Assembly: GCF_022810305.1 (NCBI RefSeq)
Contig: NZ_JALGQH010000003.1
Span: 270,472 to 334,471 of the forward strand
Length of the DNA: 64,000 nt
From: Rhodococcus sp. ARC_M6
Lineage (GTDB): Bacteria; Actinomycetota; Actinomycetes; Mycobacteriales; Mycobacteriaceae
Direction: 5' to 3'
Part shown: piece by piece, positions 55,842-64,000 of the stretch
Position numbering within the stretch: the first letter of the stretch is position 1
How the letters are laid out: every line of letters begins with the position of its first letter
Notes under the pieces: model-generated
Told to the model about the DNA's origin: nothing
Seen by the model: only the letters and a program-made list of their open reading frames with translations
Databases searched by the model: none
Position numbers and translations under genes: made by a program

Positions 55842-57269
55842 ATGCGTGACGCGGATGACGTTATTGCGAACGTCCGAAGAGGCATGCTCCCTGCGCACAT
55901 CTACAACGACGCAGAGGTCTTCGAGGCCGAGAAGGAGCGACTGTTCAGCCGCGCATGGATGTTCGTTGCGCACGAGTCGGAGTTGCCGCAGGTCGGCGAC
56001 TACGTCGTACGCCGCGTTATGGAGAACTCGTTCATCGTCAGCCGTGACCAGTCCGGCGAGATTCACGCGATGTTCAACATGTGCCTGCACCGCGGTATGC
56101 AGGTGTGCCGCGCCGAGCAGGGCAATGCTTCGCATTTCCGCTGCCCGTACCACGGCTGGTCCTACAAGAACGATGGCCGCATTGTCGGCATGCCGTTCCA
56201 CAAGGAGGCCTACGGCGGCGAGGAAGGCTTCGCGCGCAAGGGTCAGCGACTGCTGCCGGCGCCCAGTCTGGGCATCTACAACGGGCTGATCTTCGTATCG
56301 ATGGACCCGGACGCCGAGCCGCTGGAGGACTTCCTCGGCGACTTCAAGTTCTACCTCGACTACTACACGAAGCAGAGTGCCAGCGGCGTCGAGATCCGCG
56401 GACCGCAGCGCTGGCGAGTCAAGGCGAACTGGAAGATCGGCGCCGAGAACTTCGCCGGCGACATGTACCACACGCCGCAGACCCACACTTCCGTCGTCGA
56501 GATCGGCCTGTTCCGCGAGCCGAAGGCGGAGAAGCGCAAGGACGGCAACACGTACTGGGCCGGCAAGGGCGGCGGCACCACGTACAAGCTGCCCCCGGGA
56601 ACCTTCGAAGAGAAGATGAGCTACGTCGGTTACCCCGACGAGATGATCGAGCGTATGAAGGAGCAGTGGTCCCAGGAGCAGGTCGACGTCATCGGACGCG
56701 ACGGTTTCATGATCTCTGCCGCCTCGGTGTTCCCGAACATCAGCCTGGTCCACAACTGGCCGAAGGTCGCTGAAGGCGACGACGTCCTGCCCTTCATCTC
56801 CATCCGCCAGTGGCAGCCGATCAGTGCCGACGAGACCGAGGTCCTGTCCTGGTTCGTCGTCGACAAGGAAGCCCCGGAGGAGTTCAAGAAGCTCTCCTAC
56901 AAGGCCTACCTGATGTGCTTCGGCTCGAGCGGCATGTTCGAGCAGGACGACGTCGAGAACTGGGTCTCCCTGACCAACACGGCCGGCGGCTCGATGGCCC
57001 GTCGACTGTTGCTCAACGGCCGCATGGGCATGCTTCACGACGACAGCCCGGTGGTGCAGCCCTTGACCGAGGAAGAGTTCTGCGGTCCCGGCGTCGCACA
57101 CGTCGGCTACGGCGAATACAACCAGCGGCACCTACTCAACGAGTGGGCCGACTACCTGGAGAAGCCGGCCCCGGTGACGGAAAACATCCACGTCGGTGCT
57201 CCCAATGTCGATGGCGAGTGCAGCAGTGAGACGGCAGCGCAGTGCAGCAGCGAGAAGGCGGAGGCGTAA
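55842..57269 (+). CDS. Aromatic ring-hydroxylating dioxygenase, alpha subunit (phthalate-type operon)
   Basis: Large catalytic subunit (475 residues) of a Rieske non-heme iron dioxygenase. The Rieske centre is CLHRGMQVC.RAEQ..FRCPYHGW, with C-x-H-x17-C-x2-H, at about residues 81-105. The mononuclear iron region NFAGDMYHTPQTH supplies the two His, and a downstream Asp is expected. It matches the NarAa/PadAa group more than benzoate or biphenyl types. The tail has two CSSE repeats. It is the first gene of a coupled operon whose order (alpha, beta, dehydrogenase, ferredoxin, reductase, decarboxylase) is that of rhodococcal padAaAbBAcAdC, so phthalate or another carboxylated arene is the inferred substrate. 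Confidence 0.92.
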   Translation: MRDADDVIANVRRGMLPAHIYNDAEVFEAEKERLFSRAWMFVAHESELPQVGDYVVRRVMENSFIVSRDQSGEIHAMFNMCLHRGMQVCRAEQGNASHFRCPYHGWSYKNDGRIVGMPFHKEAYGGEEGFARKGQRLLPAPSLGIYNGLIFVSMDPDAEPLEDFLGDFKFYLDYYTKQSASGVEIRGPQRWRVKANWKIGAENFAGDMYHTPQTHTSVVEIGLFREPKAEKRKDGNTYWAGKGGGTTYKLPPGTFEEKMSYVGYPDEMIERMKEQWSQEQVDVIGRDGFMISAASVFPNISLVHNWPKVAEGDDVLPFISIRQWQPISADETEVLSWFVVDKEAPEEFKKLSYKAYLMCFGSSGMFEQDDVENWVSLTNTAGGSMARRLLLNGRMGMLHDDSPVVQPLTEEEFCGPGVAHVGYGEYNQRHLLNEWADYLEKPAPVTENIHVGAPNVDGECSSETAAQCSSEKAEA

Positions 57270-57271
57270 CC

Positions 57272-57859
57272 ATGAGCACCTACATCCCCATCGACTCCGC
57301 GAGTTCGCCTCTCGGACAGGACGCGTCGAAGACCGCGGCCGTGGGCCCATCGCTGGCGTTCGACGATCAGCGGCACCTGACAGTGCACCGCTGGCTCGTG
57401 GAGGAGACATACATCCTCGACCGGCAGGACTACGACGCCTGGCTGGAAACGCTTGCCGAGGACATCCATTACTTCATGCCGATCCGCGTCACCACGGCGC
57501 TGGGCACCGGCTACGACACGGCCAAGGACATGGCGCACTTCGACGAGGACAAGTACTCGTTGAGTCGCCGCGTCGCGCGTTTCGATACCGGCCACGCGTG
57601 GGCCGAGGATCCCCCGTCGCGACTGCGCCACCACCTGTCCAACGTCCGCACTTTTGCGACGGAGAACGAGAACGAGCTCGTCGTCGAGTCGGCAGTCCTG
57701 TTGTTCCGCAGTCGCGGCGACGTGCTGGAGCCCTCGCTGCTCTCGGTTGGTCGCGTTGACCTGCTGCGTCTCGAGGACGGCGTCTGGCGTCTGGCCCGTC
57801 GGCACATCGCCGCCGACGAGTCCGTGCTGCGCATGCAGAATCTGGCAGTGTTCCTGTGA
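57272..57859 (+). CDS. Ring-hydroxylating dioxygenase, beta subunit
   Basis: Small subunit (195 residues) with the SnoaL-like alpha+beta fold typical of these beta subunits: DDQRHLTVHRWLVEETYILDRQDYDAWLETLAEDIHYFMPIR, RLRHHLSNVRTF and LEDGVWRLARRHIAADESVLRMQNLAVFL. It helps hold the hexamer together and does not bind iron. Starts 2 bases after the alpha stop and overlaps the next small gene by 4 bp. Confidence 0.92.
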   Translation: MSTYIPIDSASSPLGQDASKTAAVGPSLAFDDQRHLTVHRWLVEETYILDRQDYDAWLETLAEDIHYFMPIRVTTALGTGYDTAKDMAHFDEDKYSLSRRVARFDTGHAWAEDPPSRLRHHLSNVRTFATENENELVVESAVLLFRSRGDVLEPSLLSVGRVDLLRLEDGVWRLARRHIAADESVLRMQNLAVFL

Positions 57860-58167
57860 AGCTCGGTTGGGAAGGCGAGGCCGAGGACGCCGCCGCGGCA
57901 GCCCTGGCCAACTCACGGCTCGGCGTGCTGCAGGACCAGCGCGACGGTGAAACCATCGTCATCGCAAACGAGTTCGCAGATATGCGGATCTCGAAGGTCC
58001 ACACCCGCAACGGCGTTCGGCTGCTTATCGAATCACCGAAGTCCGGTCAGTGGATCACTCTCGACGCTCTCGAGCTCGAGGCTCTGACGTGGCAGAACGA
58101 GACGACATTGTCCGCGATGGTCGGGAAGCCGTTCCAGTCGCTCCTCGACACTGAGGATGCTTCGTGA
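57856..58167 (+). CDS. Small conserved-looking protein in the dioxygenase operon
   Basis: A 103-residue protein with no family I can name. The N-terminal 25 residues are acidic and Ala-rich; the rest alternates short strands and helices (GETIVIANEFADMRISKVHTRNGVRLLIESPKSGQWITLDALELEALTWQNE). It starts with GTG overlapping the beta-subunit stop and its stop overlaps the dehydrogenase GTG by 4 bp, so it is translated as part of the operon. Gene fusions or accessory assembly functions are possible; no catalytic motif was seen. The standard pad operon lacks a gene here. Confidence 0.8.
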   Translation: MKLGWEGEAEDAAAAALANSRLGVLQDQRDGETIVIANEFADMRISKVHTRNGVRLLIESPKSGQWITLDALELEALTWQNETTLSAMVGKPFQSLLDTEDAS

Positions 58168-58946
58168 CCGGCTGGCTCGACGGTAAGCGTGCGCTTATCG
58201 TCGGGGCTGGCTCGGGCATCGGGCGCGGTGTCGTCGACGCCTTCCTTGCCGAGGGCGCCAGTGTCGGTGTTCTCGAGCTCGACGCGGCCAAGTGCGAGGC
58301 CCTCGCGGCCGAGCACCCCGAGGTCGAGGTTGTCCAGGGCGACGCCACCAAGGCTGCCGCGAACCAGGCTGCAGTAACTGCAGTCGTGGATCGCTTTGGC
58401 GGACTGGACATTCTGGTGAATTGCGTGGGCGTCTTCGACTTCTACCGCAAGCTCGAGAGCATCGACGCCGACATGCTGGACCAGGCATTCGACGAAATGT
58501 TTGCCATCAACGTCAAATCGCACCTGCACAGCGTCAAGGCTGCGACGCCGGCTCTGCGTGAGTCGGGCGGTTCCATCGTGCTCACCGAGTCGACGTCCGC
58601 CTACTACCCGGGGCGCGGTGGAACACTTTATGTCGCATCCAAATTCGCGGTGCGTGGGTTGGTCACGACCCTCGCGTACGAGCTGGCACCGGACATCCGC
58701 GTCAACGGCGTTGCCCCCGGCGGCACGCTGGGTACCGATCTGAGTGGGCTCTCGACACTTGGTCTGATGGAGAACCGGCTCGACGGACCGGACCGCGCGA
58801 AGGAACTCGCCGGCCGAAACCCGTTGGGAGTCGCCCTCTCCGGCATCGATCACGCGTGGAGTTACGTATTCCTCGCCTCCGACCGATCACGTGGCATTTC
58901 CGGCCGCGTCGTTCATTCGGATGGCGGCATGGGCATCAAAGTTTAA
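58164..58946 (+). CDS. cis-Dihydrodiol dehydrogenase (SDR)
   Basis: A 260-residue SDR of the dihydrodiol dehydrogenase group: GKRALIVGAGSGIGRGVVDAFLAEG, NCVG after the third strand, SIVLTESTSAYYPGRGGTLYVASKFAVRGLVTTLAYELAPDIRVNGVAPGGTLGTDLSG. The LYVASK active site and the APGGTxGTDL loop are typical of BphB/NarB-like enzymes that rearomatise a cis-diol to a catechol. It would act on the product of the upstream dioxygenase. Confidence 0.92.
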   Translation: MTGWLDGKRALIVGAGSGIGRGVVDAFLAEGASVGVLELDAAKCEALAAEHPEVEVVQGDATKAAANQAAVTAVVDRFGGLDILVNCVGVFDFYRKLESIDADMLDQAFDEMFAINVKSHLHSVKAATPALRESGGSIVLTESTSAYYPGRGGTLYVASKFAVRGLVTTLAYELAPDIRVNGVAPGGTLGTDLSGLSTLGLMENRLDGPDRAKELAGRNPLGVALSGIDHAWSYVFLASDRSRGISGRVVHSDGGMGIKV

Positions 58947-58984
58947 GAGTCGCACCACGCGACCTACCGAAAGAAGAATCCTCA

Positions 58985-59182
58985 ATGGCAATCCTCAAAG
59001 CGAATCTCGACCTGTGCCAAGGCTATGCAAACTGTGTGGTCGCGGCGGACGACGTCTACGACATGGACGACGACGGTCTGGTGGTGCTGCTCAAGGCCCG
59101 CGTGGACGAGTCCGACCGCCAGCGGGTCGAGACCGCGGCGAAGAGTTGCCCCGCCAACGCCCTCTGGCTGGAGGACGAGTGA
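58985..59182 (+). CDS. 3Fe-4S type ferredoxin of the dioxygenase system
   Basis: A 65-residue ferredoxin with Cys11, Cys17 and Cys55 (CQGYANC and SCPANAL). The middle cysteine of a 4Fe-4S CxxCxxC motif is replaced by Tyr14, so a 3Fe-4S cluster is expected. This single-cluster form is that used by phthalate-type dioxygenases in actinobacteria. The ATG at 58985 has AGAAAGAAG upstream. It overlaps the reductase gene by 4 bp. Confidence 0.9.
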   Translation: MAILKANLDLCQGYANCVVAADDVYDMDDDGLVVLLKARVDESDRQRVETAAKSCPANALWLEDE

Positions 59183-60381
59183 GCGGCGGGGTTCTTATCG
59201 TCGGCGGATCCGTCGGTGGTATCCGTACGGCCCGGGCGTTGCGTAATGAGGGCTACGCCGGGGCTGTAACGGTAGTCGAGGCCGAGTCGCATCTGCCGTA
59301 CGACAAGCCGCCGCTGTCGAAAGTGCCGCTCGACGGCGACGCACACGTTCCGCTGCTCACCGCAGAAGAGGCAAGCGAGCTCGGCATCGAGCTGGTGTTG
59401 GGCAGTGTCGCAGTCGAATTGCGCACGCAGGCCAACCAGCTGGTCCTCGCTGACGGCGCAATTCTCGACTACGACGAGCTGGTGATCGCTACCGGCGCCG
59501 CTGCTCGGCCGTCGCCCTGGACCGGTCCGGATGTGCATGTGCTGCGCACTCTTTCCGACGCTCGCGCGCTGCGCGAGAGCCTTAAAGGTGCAGCGCACCT
59601 CCTCGTCGTCGGTGCGGGGTTTATCGGTGCCGAGGTGGCCTCACTCGCACGCAAGCAGGGCATCGACGTCACGATCGTTGATCCGGCGCCCATCCCGATG
59701 GCGCGCATCGTTGGAAATGAATTGGGAGAACGACTTTCTGATCTGCACCGAACAAATGGTGTTGAAACGAAGTTCGGTACCACGGTCAGCGCACTCGATC
59801 GCGTCGACGGGGGTCTGCGGGCACAGCTCTCCGACGGCTCCGAATTCCCCGTCGACGCCGTTGTTGTGGGAATTGGTGCGGTTCTCGATGTCGGATGGTT
59901 GGAGTCCTCGGGCCTGACACTCGACGACGGTGTCGTGTGCGACGAATACGGCCGTACGCCCGATGTCGCGCACATCCACGCCGTTGGTGACATCTCGAAG
60001 TGGTACCAGCCGCGGCTCGACAAGTCGGCGCGCGTCGAACACTGGACCAACGCTGTCGAGCAGGCAAACACGTTGGCCCACAATATTGTTCACCCCGATG
60101 ATCTACAGGCGCACGATCCGGTGGCCTATGTGTGGAGCGATCAGTACAACTGGAAGATTCAGTTGTTCGGAACCCGCGACACCACGGCTGATCCGCTAGT
60201 GGTGGAGCAATCCGATCCACTGCGATTGGCCGCGATTTGGCAGGACTCCGACGGCCGGGCCAGCGGCGGATTTACCGTCAACTGGCCCAAAGCGTCGGTT
60301 CAGCTTCGGCGGACTATCGCTGCCGGCGGCCCTGCCGATGCGGTGCATACACAACTTTCTACCCCGGCGGTGAAGCGATGA
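59179..60381 (+). CDS. Ferredoxin reductase of the dioxygenase system
   Basis: A 400-residue FAD/NAD(P) reductase: GTG start at 59179 with VLIVGGSVGGIRTARALRNEGYAGAVTVVEAE as the FAD fold, HLPYDKPPLSK, the NADH fold LLVVGAGFIGAEVASLARKQGIDVTIVD and HIHAVGDISKWY. It moves electrons from NAD(P)H to the ferredoxin and on to the Rieske centre. Its stop overlaps the ATG of the class II aldolase-like gene. A longer frame starting near 58891 is not used because it would overlap the ferredoxin. Confidence 0.93.
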   Translation: MSGGVLIVGGSVGGIRTARALRNEGYAGAVTVVEAESHLPYDKPPLSKVPLDGDAHVPLLTAEEASELGIELVLGSVAVELRTQANQLVLADGAILDYDELVIATGAAARPSPWTGPDVHVLRTLSDARALRESLKGAAHLLVVGAGFIGAEVASLARKQGIDVTIVDPAPIPMARIVGNELGERLSDLHRTNGVETKFGTTVSALDRVDGGLRAQLSDGSEFPVDAVVVGIGAVLDVGWLESSGLTLDDGVVCDEYGRTPDVAHIHAVGDISKWYQPRLDKSARVEHWTNAVEQANTLAHNIVHPDDLQAHDPVAYVWSDQYNWKIQLFGTRDTTADPLVVEQSDPLRLAAIWQDSDGRASGGFTVNWPKASVQLRRTIAAGGPADAVHTQLSTPAVKR

Positions 60382-61106
60382 TGTCTGCGGAATTGAATGA
60401 CCTGCGCGAACTGGTGGCGGAGGGCTGCCGCGTTTTGGCAGCTCGCCAACTAGCGCCCGGCATTCTCGGGCACATCAGTCATCGAATCGACGACACGAAG
60501 CTGCTGGTTCGGTGCCGGGGCGCGCAAGAGCGCGGTTTGGCGCACACGACGGCGCAAGATATTCGGTTGGTCGAATTAACCGGTGAGCCAGGCGCTCCCG
60601 GCGAACTCGACGGATACACCGTGCCGTACGAGCTGCCGCTTCACAGCCGGGTGCTCGTTGCTCGCCCCGATGTCATGTCGGTGGTGCACGCGCACCCCGC
60701 CAATGTTGTGGCTGCCGATCTCGCGGGGTTGCCCATTTTGCCCATCGTGGGGGCCTACGACATCCCGGGGGCTGTTCTGGCGCACGGGGGAGTGCCCGTA
60801 TTTCCCCGGGCCGCTTTGATTCACAACTCAGCTCTCGGTGACGACGTCGCTGATTCCCTGGGTGACCGGCCAGTGGTCCTCATGCGCGGACACGGCCTCA
60901 CCTCCACCGGTACTTCGGTACAGGAAGCGGTGCTTCGCGCCATCTCGGTCGACACGATCGCATCGCTGTCGTTGACCATCGTCTCGGCAGGCGGCACGCT
61001 GCGCCCGATCAGCGCACAGGACTTGGCTGACTTGCCGAACCTGGGCTCCGGCCTCAACCTGGGAGCCGCGTGGCGTCACGAGGTATCCCGGCTCGGCACT
61101 CAGTAG
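60378..61106 (+). CDS. Class II aldolase/adducin-like decarboxylase
   Basis: A 242-residue class II aldolase-fold protein. The metal-binding HAHP in VMSVVHAHPANVVAADL and RGHGLTSTGTSVQEAVL further on supply the metal His residues. In phthalate-type operons the equivalent gene (padC/phtC) encodes 3,4-dihydroxyphthalate decarboxylase, which yields protocatechuate; this fits the pca genes nearby. That identity is inferred from context. ATG 60378 overlaps the reductase stop; a longer frame is not supported. Confidence 0.85.
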   Translation: MMSAELNDLRELVAEGCRVLAARQLAPGILGHISHRIDDTKLLVRCRGAQERGLAHTTAQDIRLVELTGEPGAPGELDGYTVPYELPLHSRVLVARPDVMSVVHAHPANVVAADLAGLPILPIVGAYDIPGAVLAHGGVPVFPRAALIHNSALGDDVADSLGDRPVVLMRGHGLTSTGTSVQEAVLRAISVDTIASLSLTIVSAGGTLRPISAQDLADLPNLGSGLNLGAAWRHEVSRLGTQ

Positions 61107-61428
61107 TCGGGAGATTGCAGGATTACTCGAGTAGATAGCGCGATCCAATTAAATTACGCTACTTCGGAATCAACCGAACTGCACGTTGGATGTCTGCATC
61201 CTGTGAGTTGGCTCGATCCACGGCACGAGACGTTGTCGGACCACACTGGCACGCTGCGGAATCGGCAGTATCGGAAGCGTAGACAGACGGCCGATATTGC
61301 AAAGGCGGTTCGGCAATACTCGACCGGTGGCCCGCCTGGGTTGCTCGCAGAATTGACCGCAGAAGTTGATTCCGACTTCCAAAAATATTGGTGAGCACAT
61401 CAGCGCATTCTCACGAGAGGTTAGTGCA
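61107..61428 (+). other. Intergenic region after the dioxygenase operon
   Basis: A 322-base stretch with lower GC than its neighbours and no strong terminator. A 63-residue frame at 61203-61394 ends in a protein-like DSDFQKYW, but it has no recognisable motif and is not listed as a gene; it may be the remnant of a broken regulator. No promoter for the next gene was clear. Confidence 0.5.
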
Positions 61429-62190
61429 GTGAATTTTCAGAACAAGACGATCTTCGTTACTGGTGCAGCATCCGGTATAGGGAAGGCAACGGCACTTGAG
61501 TTCTCGGCACGAGGCGCAAAGGTGGCAGTCGTTGATCGCAATAGTGAATTGCTCGCCGAAGTTGTCGATCAGATCGAGGAAACTGGGGCCGAGGCACTGG
61601 CGTTGCACTGCGATCTAACGCAGGGGGACGAAGTGTTCGCGGCAGTTCAGGCGACTGTCTCTCGATGGGGAGGGCTGGACTGCGCTGTCAATGCAGCCGG
61701 CGTCGAGGGGGCTACAAAGAAGCTCTTAGATGAGGATGACGCCCTCTTCGACCTCACTATGGACGTGAATCTACGAGCAGTTTGGTACTGCATGCGATCT
61801 CAGATTGAACAGATGTTGAAGCAGGCGGAGGGTGGCAGCATCGTGAACGTCTCATCCGGTGCAGGTTTGGTCGGCTCCGCCCGCTCCGCCGTCTACAGCG
61901 CTTCCAAGCATGCCGTCCTTGGCCTCACGCGAAGCGCTGGATTGCAATATGCACGTAACGGAGTGCGGATCAATGCGGTATGTCCGTCTGGCGTCCAGAC
62001 TCCGATGGCTGACCGGATTGTGGACTCTTTCGAAGGAGGGGCACCATCCAAAGGCGGTGCGGGATATCCGCTGGGAAGGTACAGCACACCTGAAGAAATT
62101 GCTTCGGGCATCATGTGGCTGAGTTCGGCCGGTGCTGCTTCGGCGATTGGGAGTGTCCTAACAATCGACGCAGGTTTCACTGCAGGATGA
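61429..62190 (+). CDS. Short-chain dehydrogenase/reductase C
   Basis: A 253-residue SDR: TGAASGIG, DRNSELL after beta-2 (NAD+ preference), NAAGVEGATK, VSSGAGLVGSARSAVYSASK and SVLTIDAGFTAG at the C-terminus. A GAGAGG is 8 bases before the GTG at 61429, which is preferred over a longer upstream frame. Its GC content and codon use look lower than the dioxygenase operon, and it lies next to IS remnants, so it may have been acquired separately. The substrate is unknown. Confidence 0.85.
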   Translation: MNFQNKTIFVTGAASGIGKATALEFSARGAKVAVVDRNSELLAEVVDQIEETGAEALALHCDLTQGDEVFAAVQATVSRWGGLDCAVNAAGVEGATKKLLDEDDALFDLTMDVNLRAVWYCMRSQIEQMLKQAEGGSIVNVSSGAGLVGSARSAVYSASKHAVLGLTRSAGLQYARNGVRINAVCPSGVQTPMADRIVDSFEGGAPSKGGAGYPLGRYSTPEEIASGIMWLSSAGAASAIGSVLTIDAGFTAG

Positions 62191-62674
62191 CGATGCTGTG
62201 ATGCGGCGTCGACCCCGCACCACAGCTCTCGGGTGGGCTCCGGGCAGTAGTAGCAGAGGGCCGACCTTGACCGAGGAGGATTCTGGGAGATCATGGCGGA
62301 TGCGGTAGAACGAGGGTTTCTGCGGGCAGCAGTTGACGGCTGAGTTCAGAGTGCACCTGAACCCGTTACCCTGGAGTGCTGCGGAATGACTGCGAATTCG
62401 TCAACTGGGCAACTACGGCACGTACGACGTGGCGGCCGAAAGATGTGATGCTGCTTGACTTTTTATCGAAATACTATGGGAGGTCTGGCCGCTGAGGACG
62501 TAGACCGAAAACTCTCGGGCGACACCACTCGCGACGTACTCGTGTCGCACCGCGGAACCATGCTGATCCGCATCGCCGAAGAAACCGGACTGACACCGTC
62601 GTGTCAGAACTGTAAGGACTGGACAGATAGCTGACACTGCGTGCGCGGGACATCTCTGACACTCTCTCTCGAGG
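62191..62674. other. Intergenic region beside the IS remnants
   Basis: 484 bases with only short frames, including a 52-codon one at 62474-62632 with no recognised motif. Two CTGACACT repeats near 62631 and 62655 may mark the boundary of an inserted element. Otherwise nothing supportable was seen. Confidence 0.5.
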
Positions 62675-62683
62675 GTGCGAGCG

Positions 62684-63046
62684 ATGAGTGTGAACGAACG
62701 ATCGCTGGAAATCCTGCTGACCCCACTGCGCGACGGCATAACAGTCGCCGATACCTGCCGCCGCTACGGCGTCTCGCGACAGTCGTTCTACGACTATCGC
62801 CGCCGGCTGAACACCGAAGGCGCCAATGCCCTGCAACTGAGGTCTCGTCGTCCTCGCACCTCACCGCGGCAGGCGGACCCCGTGGTCGAAGCGAGGATCG
62901 TGGCGATGCGGACGGAGAATCCGCGGTGGGGCGCCCGGACGATTCATGCCAGGCTGATCAGGTACGGCGGGAACTCCAGACTCAAACGCGCCATGTATCT
63001 TTCGGCGACACCGTCATTCATCGCTGGCGTACCGCACTCCGAATGA
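62684..63046 (+). pseudogene. Truncated transposase, IS481-type N-terminus joined to an IS110-like tail
   Basis: The first 90 residues form the HTH region of IS481-type transposases (GITVADTCRRYGVSRQSFYDYRRRL, RSRRPRTSPRQADP, ARIVAMRTENPRWGARTIHARLI), but the catalytic DDE part is absent. The last part, GGNSRLKRAMYLSA, looks instead like the C-terminal domain of IS110-type transposases. The frame ends at TGA. Either two fragments were joined by deletion or recombination, or the tail similarity is by chance. It cannot be an active transposase. Confidence 0.65.
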
Positions 63047-63111
63047 GTACGCTGCCAGCTGTATTCACATGCATTGATTCTCTGATATCGAGTGGCTCAC
63101 CAAACGGGGTC

Positions 63112-63690
63112 CTACCACCGAAGGACCTGTGGTGGGCCGCCCCAGAGTGCAAACGCTTTCTCCAAAGCTGCGACGAGATCCTCTGCCGGGATGGATCGCT
63201 CGACCATGTTGAGCACCGACTGCCGGGTATGTTCGTCGACCATCGATGCGATCTTGAACTTCCGTCCGTCGGTGGTGGAGTCGAACTGGAAGTCAATCGC
63301 CCACAACGGATTCGGCGCATCAGCCTCGGTAATCTGGGTGGTCGAGGCGCCAGCCCGCTTATGGATCTTGTGGACCTTCACCCGCAGCCCTTCCTTGCGC
63401 CAGAGTCGCTGAACTTTTTTTCTTGTTGATCACCCACCCCGCGGCACGCAGATCCGCCCACGCCCGTAGGAATCCTTCGCGTTGGTTGGATTTGGCCCAG
63501 TCCCGCAACCACTTCGGCAGATCGGCGTCCGGGTCGTCCGGGGTGTTCTTCGCAAGCTCTTTCCGCCCCGTCTATCGCGGTTGCCCGACGACCTTGCAGG
63601 CGAAAGGCTGGGAGAGCCCCCATCGTTTCCTGGAGCGTCGTCACGGCGTTTCGCATCATCGGTGATCGCGTCCGAAACGTGCGGATCGCC
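63112..63690 (-). pseudogene. Broken IS3-family transposase (orfA end and orfB fragment)
   Basis: Read on the minus strand, OrfB-like sequence is continuous when frames are joined: FACKVVGQPR, then ELAKNTPDDPDADLPKWLRD, GFLRAWADLRAAGWVINKKK, QRLWRKEGLRV, and PNPLWAIDFQFDSTTDGRKFK with VDEHTRQSVLNMV, ending just after PPQVLR. It contains a premature TAG, a run of seven A/T (63415-63421) that shifts the frame after NKKK, a G-run frameshift near 63620, and no C-terminal DDE part. An orfA remnant (RNAVTTLQETMG) is upstream. Clearly decayed. Confidence 0.8.
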
Positions 63691-63782
63691 TGCCGCTCTG
63701 TAGGGATACCTGTGCGGCTGTGTTTGCAGAGTTGACGATCCGGCGAGGCGTGCCGTCCTGGTCTGCCCGACCATAGGTCTAG

Positions 63783-64000
63783 CTCATCGGACACGTTGTG
63801 GCACGCCACCTGATGGCCGCGGTCGACGAGGTGAAGTTCGGGAACTTCCTCGGCGCCCTCGACGACATCGTCACATCAACAGACAACGACGCCACCGTGG
63901 CTGTGTTCTGCCACGGTGGCGTCGTCAATATCGTTCTGCAGGAGCTACTCGGGCTGGAACGTCCGTTGACGTTCCCGATCGAGTACGTCTCCGTCACTCG
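63783..64000 (+). pseudogene. Truncated histidine phosphatase, C-terminal part (cut by window edge)
   Basis: The frame reads VARHLMAAVDEVKFGNFLGAL, then VAVFCHGGVVNIVLQELLG, which is the second catalytic His motif of the phosphoglycerate mutase family, and continues past the window. The first motif (RHGE) is absent and a stop lies just upstream at 63780-63782, so the 5' part is missing. The IS3 remnant lies directly upstream, so insertion or deletion probably removed it. GTG 63798 could still be a start. Confidence 0.7.

Noticed and set aside
57242..57271. Longer start for the dioxygenase beta subunit
   Set aside because: It overlaps the alpha gene in another frame; ATG 57272 directly after the alpha stop is better.
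61203..61394. A 63-residue frame on the plus strand
   Set aside because: No family motif, no ribosome binding site and no clear relation to neighbours; kept as a note only.
62474..62632. A 52-codon frame before the IS481 fragment
   Set aside because: No motif or ribosome binding site; composition similar to IS flanks.

Overview
The window is about 64 kb of high-GC actinobacterial chromosome, most likely from the Rhodococcus erythropolis group. This is judged from gene content and codon use: a fused pcaL gene, the pcaHGBLRF order, a padAaAbBAcAdC-like order, an EspR-type regulator, an HspR-type HAIR motif, a PrpR-type regulator, GTG/TTG starts and many 4-bp ATGA/GTGA overlaps. No tRNA, rRNA, CRISPR array or prophage was seen. 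Species is inference; no database search was run.

Layout. 0-11.7 kb: the 3' part of an indolepyruvate ferredoxin oxidoreductase; a self-regulated MerR with a membrane-protein partner; a TMEM175-type channel; an AraC regulator followed by a UvrA-like ABC protein; a secreted protein; a DUF389 protein; and a ClpC-like AAA+ unfoldase with an apparent SigH promoter plus HspR operator. 11.7-18.1 kb: a minus-strand catabolic cluster (two SnoaL-like proteins, MHS transporter, flavoprotein, two SDRs) facing an IclR regulator; its substrate is unknown. 18.1-22.1 kb: homogentisate cluster hmgA - unknown gene - fahA with a MarR regulator. 22.1-30.9 kb: prpR / prpDBC (methylcitrate cycle) and pyruvate carboxylase.

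30.9-45 kb: a beta-hydroxyacid dehydrogenase, a TetR regulator, an orphan solute-binding lipoprotein, metE behind a cobalamin riboswitch, an EspR-like regulator, an ABC exporter with a NarL-type two-component system, an AlkC-type DNA glycosylase, a secreted histidine phosphatase, and DAHP synthase (aroG) preceded by a 22-codon leader peptide containing Tyr-Phe-Trp-Phe. 45-55.4 kb: a PaaX-like regulator facing a crotonase/acyl-CoA ligase pair; then the protocatechuate branch pcaHGBLRF; then a nitronate monooxygenase. 55.4-61.1 kb: a translationally coupled ring-hydroxylating dioxygenase operon (alpha, beta, small unknown, dihydrodiol dehydrogenase, 3Fe-4S ferredoxin, reductase, class II aldolase-like decarboxylase), phthalate-type by gene order. 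61.1-64 kb: a lone SDR, then broken insertion-sequence pieces of several families beside a 5'-truncated histidine phosphatase.

Together the genes funnel aromatic compounds into central metabolism. Tyrosine/phenylalanine go through homogentisate to fumarate and acetoacetate. A phthalate-like acid would go to protocatechuate, then through the pca genes to succinyl-CoA and acetyl-CoA. Propionyl-CoA is handled by the methylcitrate cycle and pyruvate is replenished by pyruvate carboxylase. The most notable observations are the putative aroG attenuator, the unassigned gene inside the homogentisate operon, the uncharacterised 12-17 kb cluster, the 103-residue unknown in the dioxygenase operon, a terminator in that operon's upstream region, and a repeated stop-codon-proximal terminator element found twice.
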